From NCBI RefSeq assembly GCF_000223905.1, contig NC_015944.1, positions 124,001 through 188,000 on the forward strand: a stretch of 64,000 bases of DNA. The letters run 5' to 3'. Position numbers and translations under genes: made by a program. Below are positions 33,919-42,488 of the stretch, piece after piece (position 1 is the first letter of the stretch; the number at the start of each line of letters is the position of its first letter). The notes below the pieces were generated by a model, which was given only the letters and a program-made list of their open reading frames with translations, was not told the DNA's origin and made no database searches. The DNA comes from Haloarcula hispanica ATCC 33960 (GTDB taxonomy: Archaea > Halobacteriota > Halobacteria > Halobacteriales > Haloarculaceae).

Positions 33919-34923
33919 TCACAATGGGGTGCCACAGCCCGGGCACAGCGGGGGGCCGGATTCGGGGAGCGAAAGCCCGCAGTGTGGGCACCCGTCATCG
34001 CCTTCCGGCGTCCGGATCTCCGAGACAATGTCGGATGTCTGTGTGCGGATTGCATCTCTCGCGGCTATTCCTGTAAAGCCATCAGCAGGTTCCGCCCCGC
34101 GATACTGGGAGAGAGCGAACCGGGCTCGCTCGGCAACAAACTCCTCGTCCACAGTGAACTCTTCGAGTTGTGCTTCCGGGAACGCTTCCACGCTCTTAGT
34201 GCCGGCAAGCAACCCCAGCGCTTCGGCTGCCCGCCCGCGGACGTATCTGCTTTCGTCTTCGAGACACGAGACGAGTGCTTCCCTGGCGTCTGTAAGCCGT
34301 TCGGGACACGCAGAGCCGATAACGACGAGAGCTGTGCTCAGGTGATATCGAACCAGTTCGCTGTCCGCTCGAAGATGCTCGGCGAGCGAGTCGACCTGAT
34401 AGCGGAGTCTGTCGGGACGGCCCATGGCGACGTGGGCCAGCGCCTTCGCTAATTTCTCCCTAACTTCTGGTTTGTCGAACTCCAGGCCGATGCGCAGGTC
34501 TGCCACGACCTCAGGTGAGACGACGGCATCGGGATGGTCGACGGCGACGTAGCCCAGCGCCTCTGCACACCGGGCGCGAACGTAGTAGAACTCCGACTCA
34601 TCCGCCAGTCGCTCGGCAAGCGTCGGGACAACCGGAACCACGCTGTCCGGCGCGCTCTCGCTGACCGTGACGAACAATTTCGCTGTCGTGAGCCGTGTCG
34701 GCCGCTCGCTATTCTGCAAAAACACAGTGAGCGACGTCAGTACGCCGTCGAACAGTTTCGGCTGGTCGTCAGCAGCCGCTTTGAGTGACCGCAAGCACGC
34801 CTGCTGGTCAGCCGCTCCGGCCATCGAAAGCCGCTCAAGTGCTGTCAGTGCGTCAGCTTTCTCTCCTTGTTCGAGTAACGTCACAATCTCTGAATCTGGA
34901 GGTGCACCGGATTGGTCGTCCAT
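33919..34923 (-). CDS. HEAT-repeat protein with C-terminal zinc ribbon
   Basis: The 334-residue protein consists of repeated helix pairs (about residues 40-260, with units such as RARCAEALGYVAVDHPDAV and RGRAAEALGLLAG), forming an alpha-solenoid of HEAT/PBS-lyase type. It ends in a zinc-ribbon with CPHC and CPGC pairs. Such proteins usually act as scaffolds for protein contacts. I start at the ATG at 34923. It is flanked by unrelated catabolic genes and transcribed alone. Confidence 0.8.
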   Translation of the reverse strand: MDDQSGAPPDSEIVTLLEQGEKADALTALERLSMAGAADQQACLRSLKAAADDQPKLFDGVLTSLTVFLQNSERPTRLTTAKLFVTVSESAPDSVVPVVPTLAERLADESEFYYVRARCAEALGYVAVDHPDAVVSPEVVADLRIGLEFDKPEVREKLAKALAHVAMGRPDRLRYQVDSLAEHLRADSELVRYHLSTALVVIGSACPERLTDAREALVSCLEDESRYVRGRAAEALGLLAGTKSVEAFPEAQLEEFTVDEEFVAERARFALSQYRGAEPADGFTGIAARDAIRTQTSDIVSEIRTPEGDDGCPHCGLSLPESGPPLCPGCGTPL

Positions 34924-35303
34924 CGGTCCGTTGTCGGCATTTCTCGGAGAACCCACAAAACCCCTTGCCTCCCGGGTATTACTCGATCCGAAATAACCGC
35001 ACACCGTTGAAACTGTGATACCGCCATTAATGCCGTATATGGTAATGCATCTATGGTTTATACACCTATTTATGAGAGATGTCGGTAGAGAGTACCGATA
35101 TTTGGATGTATTTGTGTGGCGAATATATTAATCAGATTACATCGGGCGAGTGGCAATATAAGTAAATACAGTAACTGTCTGCTGATCTAGTAAAACGATG
35201 CCCAGCGTAGCTGGATATACGCGGCAGCCCACTGGATTTGTCGGACTTCCGCCCGTTTCAGACAAAAACTAAATGATGATGTAGGTTTTCGGTTCGCGCA
35301 TAG
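34924..35303 (+). promoter_or_regulatory. Promoter region of the lactate-utilisation genes
   Basis: This AT-rich region contains no gene. A perfect dyad TCGGTA-GAGAG-TACCGA (35082-35098) lies about 205 bp before the LutC-type start. Its half-site TACCGA is the one repeated at the sugar-importer promoter (30882-30895). A TATA-like element (AACTAAATGA, near 35270) lies about 30 bp before the ATG at 35304. Confidence 0.4.
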
Positions 35304-35825
35304 ATGAAAAGCAAACGCGCGTCGTTCGAGGACGCTCTCGAAGCATTGGGTGTGACAGTTTCAAGCACTGCCGAGTCCGACCTCGAAGCCGCTGTTACGG
35401 AGGCAGTCACGGAGCCTGCAGTCGGGATCGCGCTCGACAAAACGGCCGGGGACGAGGCGTTTTCTCTCACGGGGACGCCGGTCACGGTCGACCCCACTCC
35501 GGTCGCGCTTCGCGAAGCGACCACCGGCGTAACCGGTGCTGAACTCGGCATCGGCGACTACGGTTCGCTCGTCCTCTCGATGACCGAAGAGGCCAGCGAA
35601 CTCCTGAGCCTGTTTGTCGAGCGTCACGTCGCCATTCTTCACGAGGAAGACATCCAGCCCGATATGGACGCGGCAGTGGCAGAACTGGACGAACGGTTCA
35701 ACGAAACCGGTGGGAGCGCGATCATCGCAACAGGACCGAGCGCGACAGCCGATATGGGCGCGCTCGTCAAAGGCGCACACGGACCCAAGGAAGTCCACGT
35801 CATCATCGTCGAGGAGGGTGCGTGA
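35304..35825 (+). CDS. LutC-type LUD-domain protein
   Basis: The 173-residue LUD-domain protein fits the small subunit of the LutABC L-lactate oxidation system, which converts lactate to pyruvate. Typical motifs are ALREATTGVTGAELGIGDYGSLVL in the centre and GPSATADMGALVKGAHGPKEVHVIIVEE at the end. It overlaps or abuts the next gene (stop at 35823-35825). In this locus it could handle L-lactate made from lactaldehyde after deoxy-sugar cleavage. Confidence 0.88.
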   Translation: MKSKRASFEDALEALGVTVSSTAESDLEAAVTEAVTEPAVGIALDKTAGDEAFSLTGTPVTVDPTPVALREATTGVTGAELGIGDYGSLVLSMTEEASELLSLFVERHVAILHEEDIQPDMDAAVAELDERFNETGGSAIIATGPSATADMGALVKGAHGPKEVHVIIVEEGA

Positions 35826-35827
35826 CG

Positions 35828-38008
35828 ATGGCGACCGCCGACGAACTCCGCGAACTGATGCGGACCGAGGGCGCGGCAGTCGCGGAGAACACGCAGGGGT
35901 TCAACACGGGGCGCTACGACTCTGTCGCGGACCTGGGAGACTACGAGGAACTCAAGCAAGCGGCCCGGAGTATCAAGGAGGACGCCATCGAGGAACTTCC
36001 AGATCTCCTCGACCAACTGACGGAGACCGTCGAAGCGAACAGGGGAACGGTGTACATCGCCGACGACGCCGCCGACGCGAACGACTACATTCGCGATGTC
36101 GTCGACGAACGAGCGGCTGACCGGGTCGTCAAGAGCAAGTCGATGACCAGCGAGGAGATCGAGGTCAACGAAGCGCTCGAAGCAGATGGCGTGGACGTGG
36201 TCGAGACGGACCTGGGCGAGTGGGTGTTGCAGGTCGCCGACGAAGCCCCTTCTCACATCGTCGCCCCGGCGATTCACAAGTCCCGCGAGAGCATCGCGGA
36301 GCTGTTCAACGAACGGTTCGAGCCCGACGAGCCGCTGGAGACGGCCGAGGAACTGACCCGCTTCGCCCGGAAAAAGCTGGGCGAGCAGATCATCGACGCG
36401 GAAGTCGGCATCACCGGTGCGAACTTCGTCACGGCCGATACCGGGACGATGGCGCTGGTCACCAGTGAGGGCAACGCCCGCAAAACCGTGGCCGCGACGG
36501 ACACGCACGTCGCAGTGGCCGGCGTCGAGAAGGTCATCCCGACGGTTGGAGACCTCCACCCGTTCATCGAACTCATCGGTCGCTCGGGCACCGGACAGGA
36601 CATCACGTCGTACGTCTCGCTGCTGACTCCGCCAGTCGACACGCCGGTCGTCGATTTCACCGACGACGAAACACCGCTGTCGGAATTCGATTCCGACCGC
36701 GATTTCCATCTCGTGTTGATCGACAACGGCCGACTGGAGATGCGAGATGACGAGCAGCTTCGGGAGACGCTGTACTGCATCCGATGTTCCGCCTGTTCGA
36801 ACTCGTGTGCGAACTTTCAGAGCGTCGGCGGCCACGCCTTCGGCGGGGAGACGTATTCGGGTGGCATTGCGACGGGCTGGGAGGCCGGCATCGAAGGGCT
36901 GGACGTGGCCGAGGAGTTCAACGACCTCTGTACCGGGTGTACCCGCTGCGTGAACGCCTGCCCGGTCGGCATCGATATCCCATGGATCAACACCGTCGTC
37001 CGGGACCGGATCAACCGCGACAAGGACGCTCCCGGAGAGTGGCTCGTCGACGGACTCACGCCCGACGAGGAGGACGACGGTGCGCCACTGCAAAAGCGCT
37101 TCTTCGGCAACTTCGAGACCGTCGCAAAGCTCGGCAGCGCCACCGCACCGGTGTCGAACTGGCTGGCCGACACGACAGTCGCACAGCAAGCGATGGCCCT
37201 AATTCTGGGTATCGACCCGCGACGTGACCTCCCGACGTTCGAGCGGGAGACGCTCGTCGACTGGGCCGCTGCCCGTGACTCACAGGTCACAAACCCCGAG
37301 CGCCGGGCGGTGCTCTACCCGGACCTGTACACGAATCACGTACAGGTCGAGCGCGGCAAAGCCGCGGTGAAGGTGCTCGAATCGCTGGGCGTCGATGTGG
37401 TGGTCCCACCGGTACCATCCAGCGGCCGCGCGCCGCTGTCACAGGGTATGGTTGCGACGGCGACAGACCACGCTGAGCGGGTCACAGAGGCCCTCGAACC
37501 ACATATCGCAGACGGCCGCGACGTGGTCGTTATCGAGCCGAGCGACCACGCGATGTTCACCCGCGAATACGAGCGACTCCTTGATGAGTCGTCTTTCACC
37601 GACATCGCGGAGAACAGTTACGAGGTGTTCGAATACGTGTTCGGGCTGCTCGACAATGGAGGGTCCGTCGAGTCGCTCTCGACCGTCACCGGCGCGGAAA
37701 TCGCGTATCACAGCCACTGCCAGCAGCGAACACTCGGTCTTGAAGCTCATACCGTCGCTGTCCTCGAAGAATGTGGCTACGACGTTGTTACATCCGACGT
37801 GGAGTGCTGTGGCATGGCCGGGAGCTTCGGGTACAAGTCCGATTACTACGAACTGAGCATGGACGTTGGCGACCGGCTCCGGACCCAGTTGGAAGACGAC
37901 GGCGTACAGGACCGGCCCGTCGTCGCCAGTGGGACCTCCTGTCTGGAGCAGATCGACGCGCTACTGGAGCGGCAGCCGCGCCATCCTATCGAGCTGTTGG
38001 CGACGTAA
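35828..38008 (+). CDS. LutB-LldE fusion iron-sulfur protein
   Basis: The protein is about 726 residues. The N-terminal half is a LUD domain with ITGANFVTADTGTMALVTSEGNARK, followed by two 4Fe-4S motifs (CIRCSACSNSC and CTGCTRCVNACPVG). The C-terminal 240 residues match the LutA/LldE/GlpC CCG-domain subunit, normally a separate gene. The second CCG motif is intact (C660-C661 in VECCGMAGSFG). The first is replaced by Ser-Ser (S531-S532 in PSSGRAPLSQG). The ATG at 35828 has GGAGG 10 bp upstream; a GTG at 35822 is an alternative. Confidence 0.88.
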   Translation: MATADELRELMRTEGAAVAENTQGFNTGRYDSVADLGDYEELKQAARSIKEDAIEELPDLLDQLTETVEANRGTVYIADDAADANDYIRDVVDERAADRVVKSKSMTSEEIEVNEALEADGVDVVETDLGEWVLQVADEAPSHIVAPAIHKSRESIAELFNERFEPDEPLETAEELTRFARKKLGEQIIDAEVGITGANFVTADTGTMALVTSEGNARKTVAATDTHVAVAGVEKVIPTVGDLHPFIELIGRSGTGQDITSYVSLLTPPVDTPVVDFTDDETPLSEFDSDRDFHLVLIDNGRLEMRDDEQLRETLYCIRCSACSNSCANFQSVGGHAFGGETYSGGIATGWEAGIEGLDVAEEFNDLCTGCTRCVNACPVGIDIPWINTVVRDRINRDKDAPGEWLVDGLTPDEEDDGAPLQKRFFGNFETVAKLGSATAPVSNWLADTTVAQQAMALILGIDPRRDLPTFERETLVDWAAARDSQVTNPERRAVLYPDLYTNHVQVERGKAAVKVLESLGVDVVVPPVPSSGRAPLSQGMVATATDHAERVTEALEPHIADGRDVVVIEPSDHAMFTREYERLLDESSFTDIAENSYEVFEYVFGLLDNGGSVESLSTVTGAEIAYHSHCQQRTLGLEAHTVAVLEECGYDVVTSDVECCGMAGSFGYKSDYYELSMDVGDRLRTQLEDDGVQDRPVVASGTSCLEQIDALLERQPRHPIELLAT

Positions 38009-38232
38009 GCGACCGCTGCGGCTTGTTATTTGCGTGCAGGCAGGAAACATTGTACCTAACGCGTGTACGCCCGTTATTTATACCGTGCTTATATCCACCT
38101 GTATGTCGGGGGCGTACGTCGGATTGGATCCCGGGATCTGAGGTCGCGCATCCGTGCTCTGACGACCTTTATGTACCATTGCTTGTCCTGTTCATGCTCT
38201 GCAGTGCAAGTCCACAGGTCCGCTACCGGCAG

Positions 38233-39531
38233 CTACTCGCGAAGCGACGGCGCGACGAGCTGTCCGTTGTCGAACTCGATCGGCGACGGCGCTTCGACGA
38301 CTCGGAGGTCGTCACGGTCGCGTGCGGCCTCGACCAGCGCGGGTGACGCGTAGAGCTGGTGGAGATGCATCGTGTCGGCCGCACGGAGCACGCGAACGGT
38401 GTCGGTGTCGACCACTGGCGGTACTTTCACCCCGCGAATCGTGCTCGCGGTGAGCGCGTTGATCAGCGACGTCTGCGCGTCGAGTTCCGCGACGACATCT
38501 TCGTGGACGACATCGGCTGAACCGACGCCCATCGCGTTCCCGTGAGTCTTCTCTGTCAGCCCGCGTGTGAAGATGCGCTTGATGTCTGGCGTCTCCGGAG
38601 CCGGCTCGTTTATCGAGAACGGTCGGCGGCCGATGACGTTAGTATCGAGTCCCTGGCCGCTGATTTCCTTCCCCTGGCGGTCGAATACCACGAGATCGAG
38701 TTCATCGAACGGGAGCTTGGGCATCAGTTCGTAGGCGGTCTCTAACAGTTCCGCCTCGCGGTCGAGGAAGCCACTTGGCGGCACGCCCTCTATCAGCGTC
38801 GTCTCGTCGTGCTGGTCCTCGACGATTGCGACGCCGCCGACAATCGGCAACTCGTCGAGCAACTGCCCGGTGATCTCTGGAATCATCCGCCGGAACGACC
38901 AGTCGACGGCCCACTTGTGCGCGATCTGTGCGCCGCGTTGCTTGCCCATGCCGATGACGAGCATCTTCGAGAGCCCGCTCTCGACTGGCCCGTCGAAGTC
39001 CGTATGCGGTTTGACGCGGTTGATGGGAATGATTGCATCAGCCGCCACAGCCGTATCGTCTGCGACGACGGGCACGTCCCGGTCCGGCGTTCGCCCGACC
39101 TCGACCACGTCCATGGTCGACCGGATTTCACAGCCGATAGCCGACTCGGTCACGCCGAGTTCGTTCAGCATCGTTCGCTGGCCCTCGCCGGTAGCCCCAC
39201 CGTGGCTCCCCATGGCCGGGAAGACGAACGGCTCGTAGCCGGCGTCGGAAACTGCGTCGGCGACACCGGCGACAATAGTGGGCAGGTTCGCGATACCACG
39301 GCTGCCGACGCCCAGCGCGACTTCGCCGCCTTCTGGCACGTCGGCAAAGGACAGGGACTCGACCGCCCGGGCCGCGTGTGTTGCGACGTCGTCCGGCGCT
39401 ATCGGGTCCGTCTCCCAGTTCTGTTCGATGACGCCGAGTTCGGGGAGCTGTGGATCACCACAGGCCTCGACGATTGTCTCTTCCGGCAAGGAAAGCGCGC
39501 TGGCCGCGATCTGTTGATCGCTTGCGTCCAT
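38233..39531 (-). CDS. LarA-like (DUF2088) protein
   Basis: The 432-residue protein belongs to the lactate-racemase-like superfamily. It has an alpha/beta N-domain with VALGVGSRGIANL, AMGSHGGATGEGQ (catalytic-type His) and a central LVIGMGKQRGAQIAHKW (Lys). True LarA carries a nickel-pincer cofactor and exchanges D- and L-lactate. The layout here is of the related family whose substrates are largely unknown. Nearby lactate-oxidation genes make a hydroxy-acid racemase plausible. The ATG at 39531 fits the family start. Confidence 0.8.
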   Translation of the reverse strand: MDASDQQIAASALSLPEETIVEACGDPQLPELGVIEQNWETDPIAPDDVATHAARAVESLSFADVPEGGEVALGVGSRGIANLPTIVAGVADAVSDAGYEPFVFPAMGSHGGATGEGQRTMLNELGVTESAIGCEIRSTMDVVEVGRTPDRDVPVVADDTAVAADAIIPINRVKPHTDFDGPVESGLSKMLVIGMGKQRGAQIAHKWAVDWSFRRMIPEITGQLLDELPIVGGVAIVEDQHDETTLIEGVPPSGFLDREAELLETAYELMPKLPFDELDLVVFDRQGKEISGQGLDTNVIGRRPFSINEPAPETPDIKRIFTRGLTEKTHGNAMGVGSADVVHEDVVAELDAQTSLINALTASTIRGVKVPPVVDTDTVRVLRAADTMHLHQLYASPALVEAARDRDDLRVVEAPSPIEFDNGQLVAPSLRE

Positions 39532-39612
39532 ACGTGACGTATCAGCGCGTCCGGTCATAAACGTGACCCAAAGGCTCGATGAACCAGCTCTCGGGCACGG
39601 CAAACGCAGTCG

Positions 39613-40947
39613 TCACTCGGTCGAGTCAGGAACTACGAGAACGGCCACGTCGTTGACGTTCGTGCCGGTCGGCCCGGTCTCGACCGTCGCCCCGACCGCC
39701 GAGAGGTACGAGCCGGCGTCGTTTGCGAGCAGCGCCTCACGAGCGCGCTCGCGGTCGTCGATGACGGTCGCGTCGGCGATGGCACCGGCCACGACGGAGC
39801 TCCCGTCTTCGCCGTCAGTGTCGACGGCCGCGATGACCGCGTCGCCGCCGTGGTCCAGTGCGCCGGAGCGGACGAACTCCTGATTGGGACCGCCCTGCCC
39901 CCCGTCTCCGGTCACGGTGACTGTCGTTTCTCCCCCGGCGAGGAGGACGGCCGGCGGCTCGACCGGAGTCCCCGTCGATGTGGCCTCCTCGGCGATAGCA
40001 ACGAGCGGCTTCGCCACCTCCCGGGCCTCCCCGCGCAGGCGAGATGTGAGTACGAGCGGGTCGTACCCGGCATCCCGTGCGACGACAGCGGCGGCTTCGA
40101 GTGCGGTCGCATTGTCGCCGACGAGATAGTTCCGGACCCTGTCGAAGGCCGGGTCGTCTGGAAACGGCGTCTCAGGAATTTTTCCGTCCCGTCCGGCTTC
40201 GAGGTGTTTGCGAACCGCTGGTGGTGGGGTGAGATCGTATCTATCGAACACGGCGAGCGCGTCCTCGTACGTGGTCTCGTCCGGGACCGACGGACCGCTT
40301 CCGATGGTCGAGCGGTCGTTGCCGACCACGTCACTGAGAAGCAGGCCGGCGACGGTTGCGGGAGCCGCACGCCGCGCTATCTGCCCGCCTTTCAGGTCCG
40401 AGAGGTGCTTGCGGACGGCGTTGATCTCCTCGATAGCAACGCCGCCGCTCAGGAGCCTGTCAGTCGTCGTCTGGAGGGCTTCCAGCGTCAGCTCTCCGGC
40501 CGGGGCCGACAGAAGGGCGCTCGCACCGCCGGTCAGGACGAACAGAACGAGCGTGTCCTCGTCGGCGTCGTCGACTGTTTCGAGAATGTCGGTCGTGGCC
40601 TCGACGTTGCGGTCAGACGGTAACGGGTGGTCCCCGACGGAACTCCTGACCGTGTCGGTGTCGGCAGCCTGCTTGACGACGACGTGCCCGCCGCTGAGAC
40701 GGTCACCGAGAATGGATTCCAGTGCGCGCGTCACACCGCCGGCGGCCTTCCCACCGCCGACGACGACAACGTCGCTGTAGCTGTCGAGATCGTACGTCGT
40801 CTCACCGATAGTGAGCGTCTCACCCTCACGGCTTACGGCCGACCGGGTGGCAACATCCGGCGCAGCCGCATCGATGGCGGCCTCGATACAGTCGAGTGCC
40901 ACCTCGTGTGCGGAGCTTGCTGCAAGCGTCGCTCGGTTTCGGATCAT
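39613..40947 (-). CDS. Glycerate 2-kinase (DUF4147/MOFRL type)
   Basis: The 444-residue protein phosphorylates D-glycerate to 2-phosphoglycerate. It has VVVGGGKAAGG, the loop LLFVLTGGASALLSAP-like LVLFVLTGGASALL, EINAVRKHLSDLKGG, DVVGND and the C-terminal MOFRL domain with GGPNQEFV, DTDGEDGSS and GPTGTNVNDVAV. It lies 82 bp before the LarA-like gene on the same strand, so co-transcription is likely. It would feed glycerate from sugar-acid or glycolaldehyde metabolism into glycolysis. Confidence 0.93.
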   Translation of the reverse strand: MIRNRATLAASSAHEVALDCIEAAIDAAAPDVATRSAVSREGETLTIGETTYDLDSYSDVVVVGGGKAAGGVTRALESILGDRLSGGHVVVKQAADTDTVRSSVGDHPLPSDRNVEATTDILETVDDADEDTLVLFVLTGGASALLSAPAGELTLEALQTTTDRLLSGGVAIEEINAVRKHLSDLKGGQIARRAAPATVAGLLLSDVVGNDRSTIGSGPSVPDETTYEDALAVFDRYDLTPPPAVRKHLEAGRDGKIPETPFPDDPAFDRVRNYLVGDNATALEAAAVVARDAGYDPLVLTSRLRGEAREVAKPLVAIAEEATSTGTPVEPPAVLLAGGETTVTVTGDGGQGGPNQEFVRSGALDHGGDAVIAAVDTDGEDGSSVVAGAIADATVIDDRERAREALLANDAGSYLSAVGATVETGPTGTNVNDVAVLVVPDSTE

Positions 40948-40966
40948 ACCACTGTTTCCGCCCGGG

Positions 40967-40996
40967 CCGGTAAAAAATCTGCCTCGCCGGGGCGGG
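40967..40996 (-). terminator. Possible terminator after the GH105 gene
   Basis: On the minus strand a GC-rich stretch with a small stem (CGCC/GGCG, 40985-40994) is followed by six T residues (40972-40977). It falls between the GH105 stop and the glycerate-kinase start, only 50 bp apart, so it may separate the two transcripts. Confidence 0.3.
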
Positions 40997-40997
40997 G

Positions 40998-42068
40998 TCA
41001 GCGCGCGCTATCGGCGGCCATGAGATACCAGCCCTGCCCGTACGGCGTCACCGTCAGCGGCGCTTCGGGTCCGCCCGGGGGACCGGCGACGCGGCCGACC
41101 GCGCCCTCGTCGTCGACGACATGCGTCACAGCATCGAGCGCGTCATCCGCTGAATCGCGGTACTGCGACTCGTCGAGAAGTCCGAGTTCGATGCCGCGGT
41201 TGAACGCGTAGGCAAACATCAGCGTCCCAGATGACTCAAGGGGCGTATCCGTGTCGTCGACGAGGTTGTGCCAGAAGCCGCTCCCGTCTTGCAGTGGGAG
41301 CAGGCTCTCACAGTGATCCCTGAAGCGCTCGACCAGATCCTCGCGCTGATCGTGGTCGTCCGGCAAGCGGTCGAGGATTTCGACGGCCGCCGCGGCGGCC
41401 CAGCCGTTGCCCCGCGCCCAGAACGCCCCTTGCGGGTAGTGATCCGGCGTTTCGACCCAGATGTGTCGGAACAGTCCAGTCCGGGGATCGCGGAGATGCT
41501 CGGCGTGAACCAGATACTGCGTGACGGCTTCGTCGTGGGCCGCTGGCTCGTCTGCGGCCTCGGCGTATCGGCTGAAGAACGGGCACATCATATACACCGA
41601 ATCGATCCACAGCGATTTGATTCCGGCAACCTCCGGGTCGTGGTGGGGGATACCCCCCGTTTCCGTCCGGTCGACTGACTGGAGCCACTCGTACTCGCCC
41701 CTCGCCGCGTCGAGGTATCGCTCGTCGCCCGTCCGCTCGTAAAAGTCGAGCACGCCGTGGCCGATAGCGGTCGTGTTGTTGGTGTTCATGCACTTTTTCA
41801 CCGTGAGCTCCCAGCTGGCCTCGTACTCCCGGCCGTGGCTGAACACCTCGATGGGGTAGCTCGGTCCGTATCCCAACTGTCCGTTGTCGTCCTGTGTCGC
41901 GACGGCCCTGTCGACGAGGTCTTTCGCAGCCGTGACGGACTGCTCGCTCCCCTCGGCGAGGAGGCCGTTTATGGCGACGCCGGTGATCCACGACTTGCCG
42001 TCGAGGTCGAGCGTTCTGAGATGCGACGCTGCACGTGTTGCTGGCTGTGTGGCGTTGTCTGACGACAT
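40998..42068 (-). CDS. GH105 unsaturated rhamnogalacturonyl hydrolase-type enzyme
   Basis: The 356-residue protein is an (alpha/alpha)6-barrel of GH105/GH88 type, which removes unsaturated galacturonate from lyase-made pectin fragments. Marks are TNNTTAIGHGVLDFY, the catalytic-region Asp in KSLWIDSVYMMCPFFSRYA, GAFWARGNGWAAAA, ESSGTLMFAYAFNRG and YGQGWYLMA. There is no signal peptide, so it acts in the cytoplasm on imported oligosaccharides. The products would be L-rhamnose, or another sugar, and the unsaturated uronate. Confidence 0.9.
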   Translation of the reverse strand: MSSDNATQPATRAASHLRTLDLDGKSWITGVAINGLLAEGSEQSVTAAKDLVDRAVATQDDNGQLGYGPSYPIEVFSHGREYEASWELTVKKCMNTNNTTAIGHGVLDFYERTGDERYLDAARGEYEWLQSVDRTETGGIPHHDPEVAGIKSLWIDSVYMMCPFFSRYAEAADEPAAHDEAVTQYLVHAEHLRDPRTGLFRHIWVETPDHYPQGAFWARGNGWAAAAAVEILDRLPDDHDQREDLVERFRDHCESLLPLQDGSGFWHNLVDDTDTPLESSGTLMFAYAFNRGIELGLLDESQYRDSADDALDAVTHVVDDEGAVGRVAGPPGGPEAPLTVTPYGQGWYLMAADSAR

Positions 42069-42488
42069 CTGATCGCTACATCTACCTGCCAGCCGTACTA
42101 ATAAAAAAGTATGTGTCCGATAGCTATCGCGGGCTGACGAACGCCTGAGACGTGTTTGTTTCGAACGGCATACTGTAGAGAAGAGTACCTCCTGTTAACT
42201 GAGATAGGTCGTCCAGTATCTATATATTTGACCTGGTGTCATGGCTACTGAAAATTGGGTTTTGGGATTATATTCTCATTATACCATTTCCTATGCTGCC
42301 AATATAGAACTGTATTCTCATATGTGGTATCATTCTAATGATTGTCTATTGTAACATAGCGCATTACGGATATAGGATGGCCAGGTCCGGACTCAATAAG
42401 ACATCCTATCAATCTCTAATCTGTACCCCTGTGATCCTTCCCTGATAGGGTTAGAATAACAATACCGGTGTCCCTCGAATCCGTCGAC
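42069..42488. promoter_or_regulatory. AT-rich intergenic with overlapping dyads
   Basis: No gene is seen. TAGGATG (42373-42379) pairs with CATCCTA (42402-42408), and CCTATCA (42405-42411) pairs with TGATAGG (42443-42449). The two dyads share bases and cannot both form. A TATA-like TTAGAATAAC (about 42451-42460) follows, 30 bp before the propeller start at 42489, so the dyads lie in upstream control DNA. Confidence 0.4.

Noticed and set aside
35639-37189. 516-codon minus-strand frame
   Set aside because: Antisense to the LutB-type iron-sulfur region; the composition is that of a GC-rich shadow.
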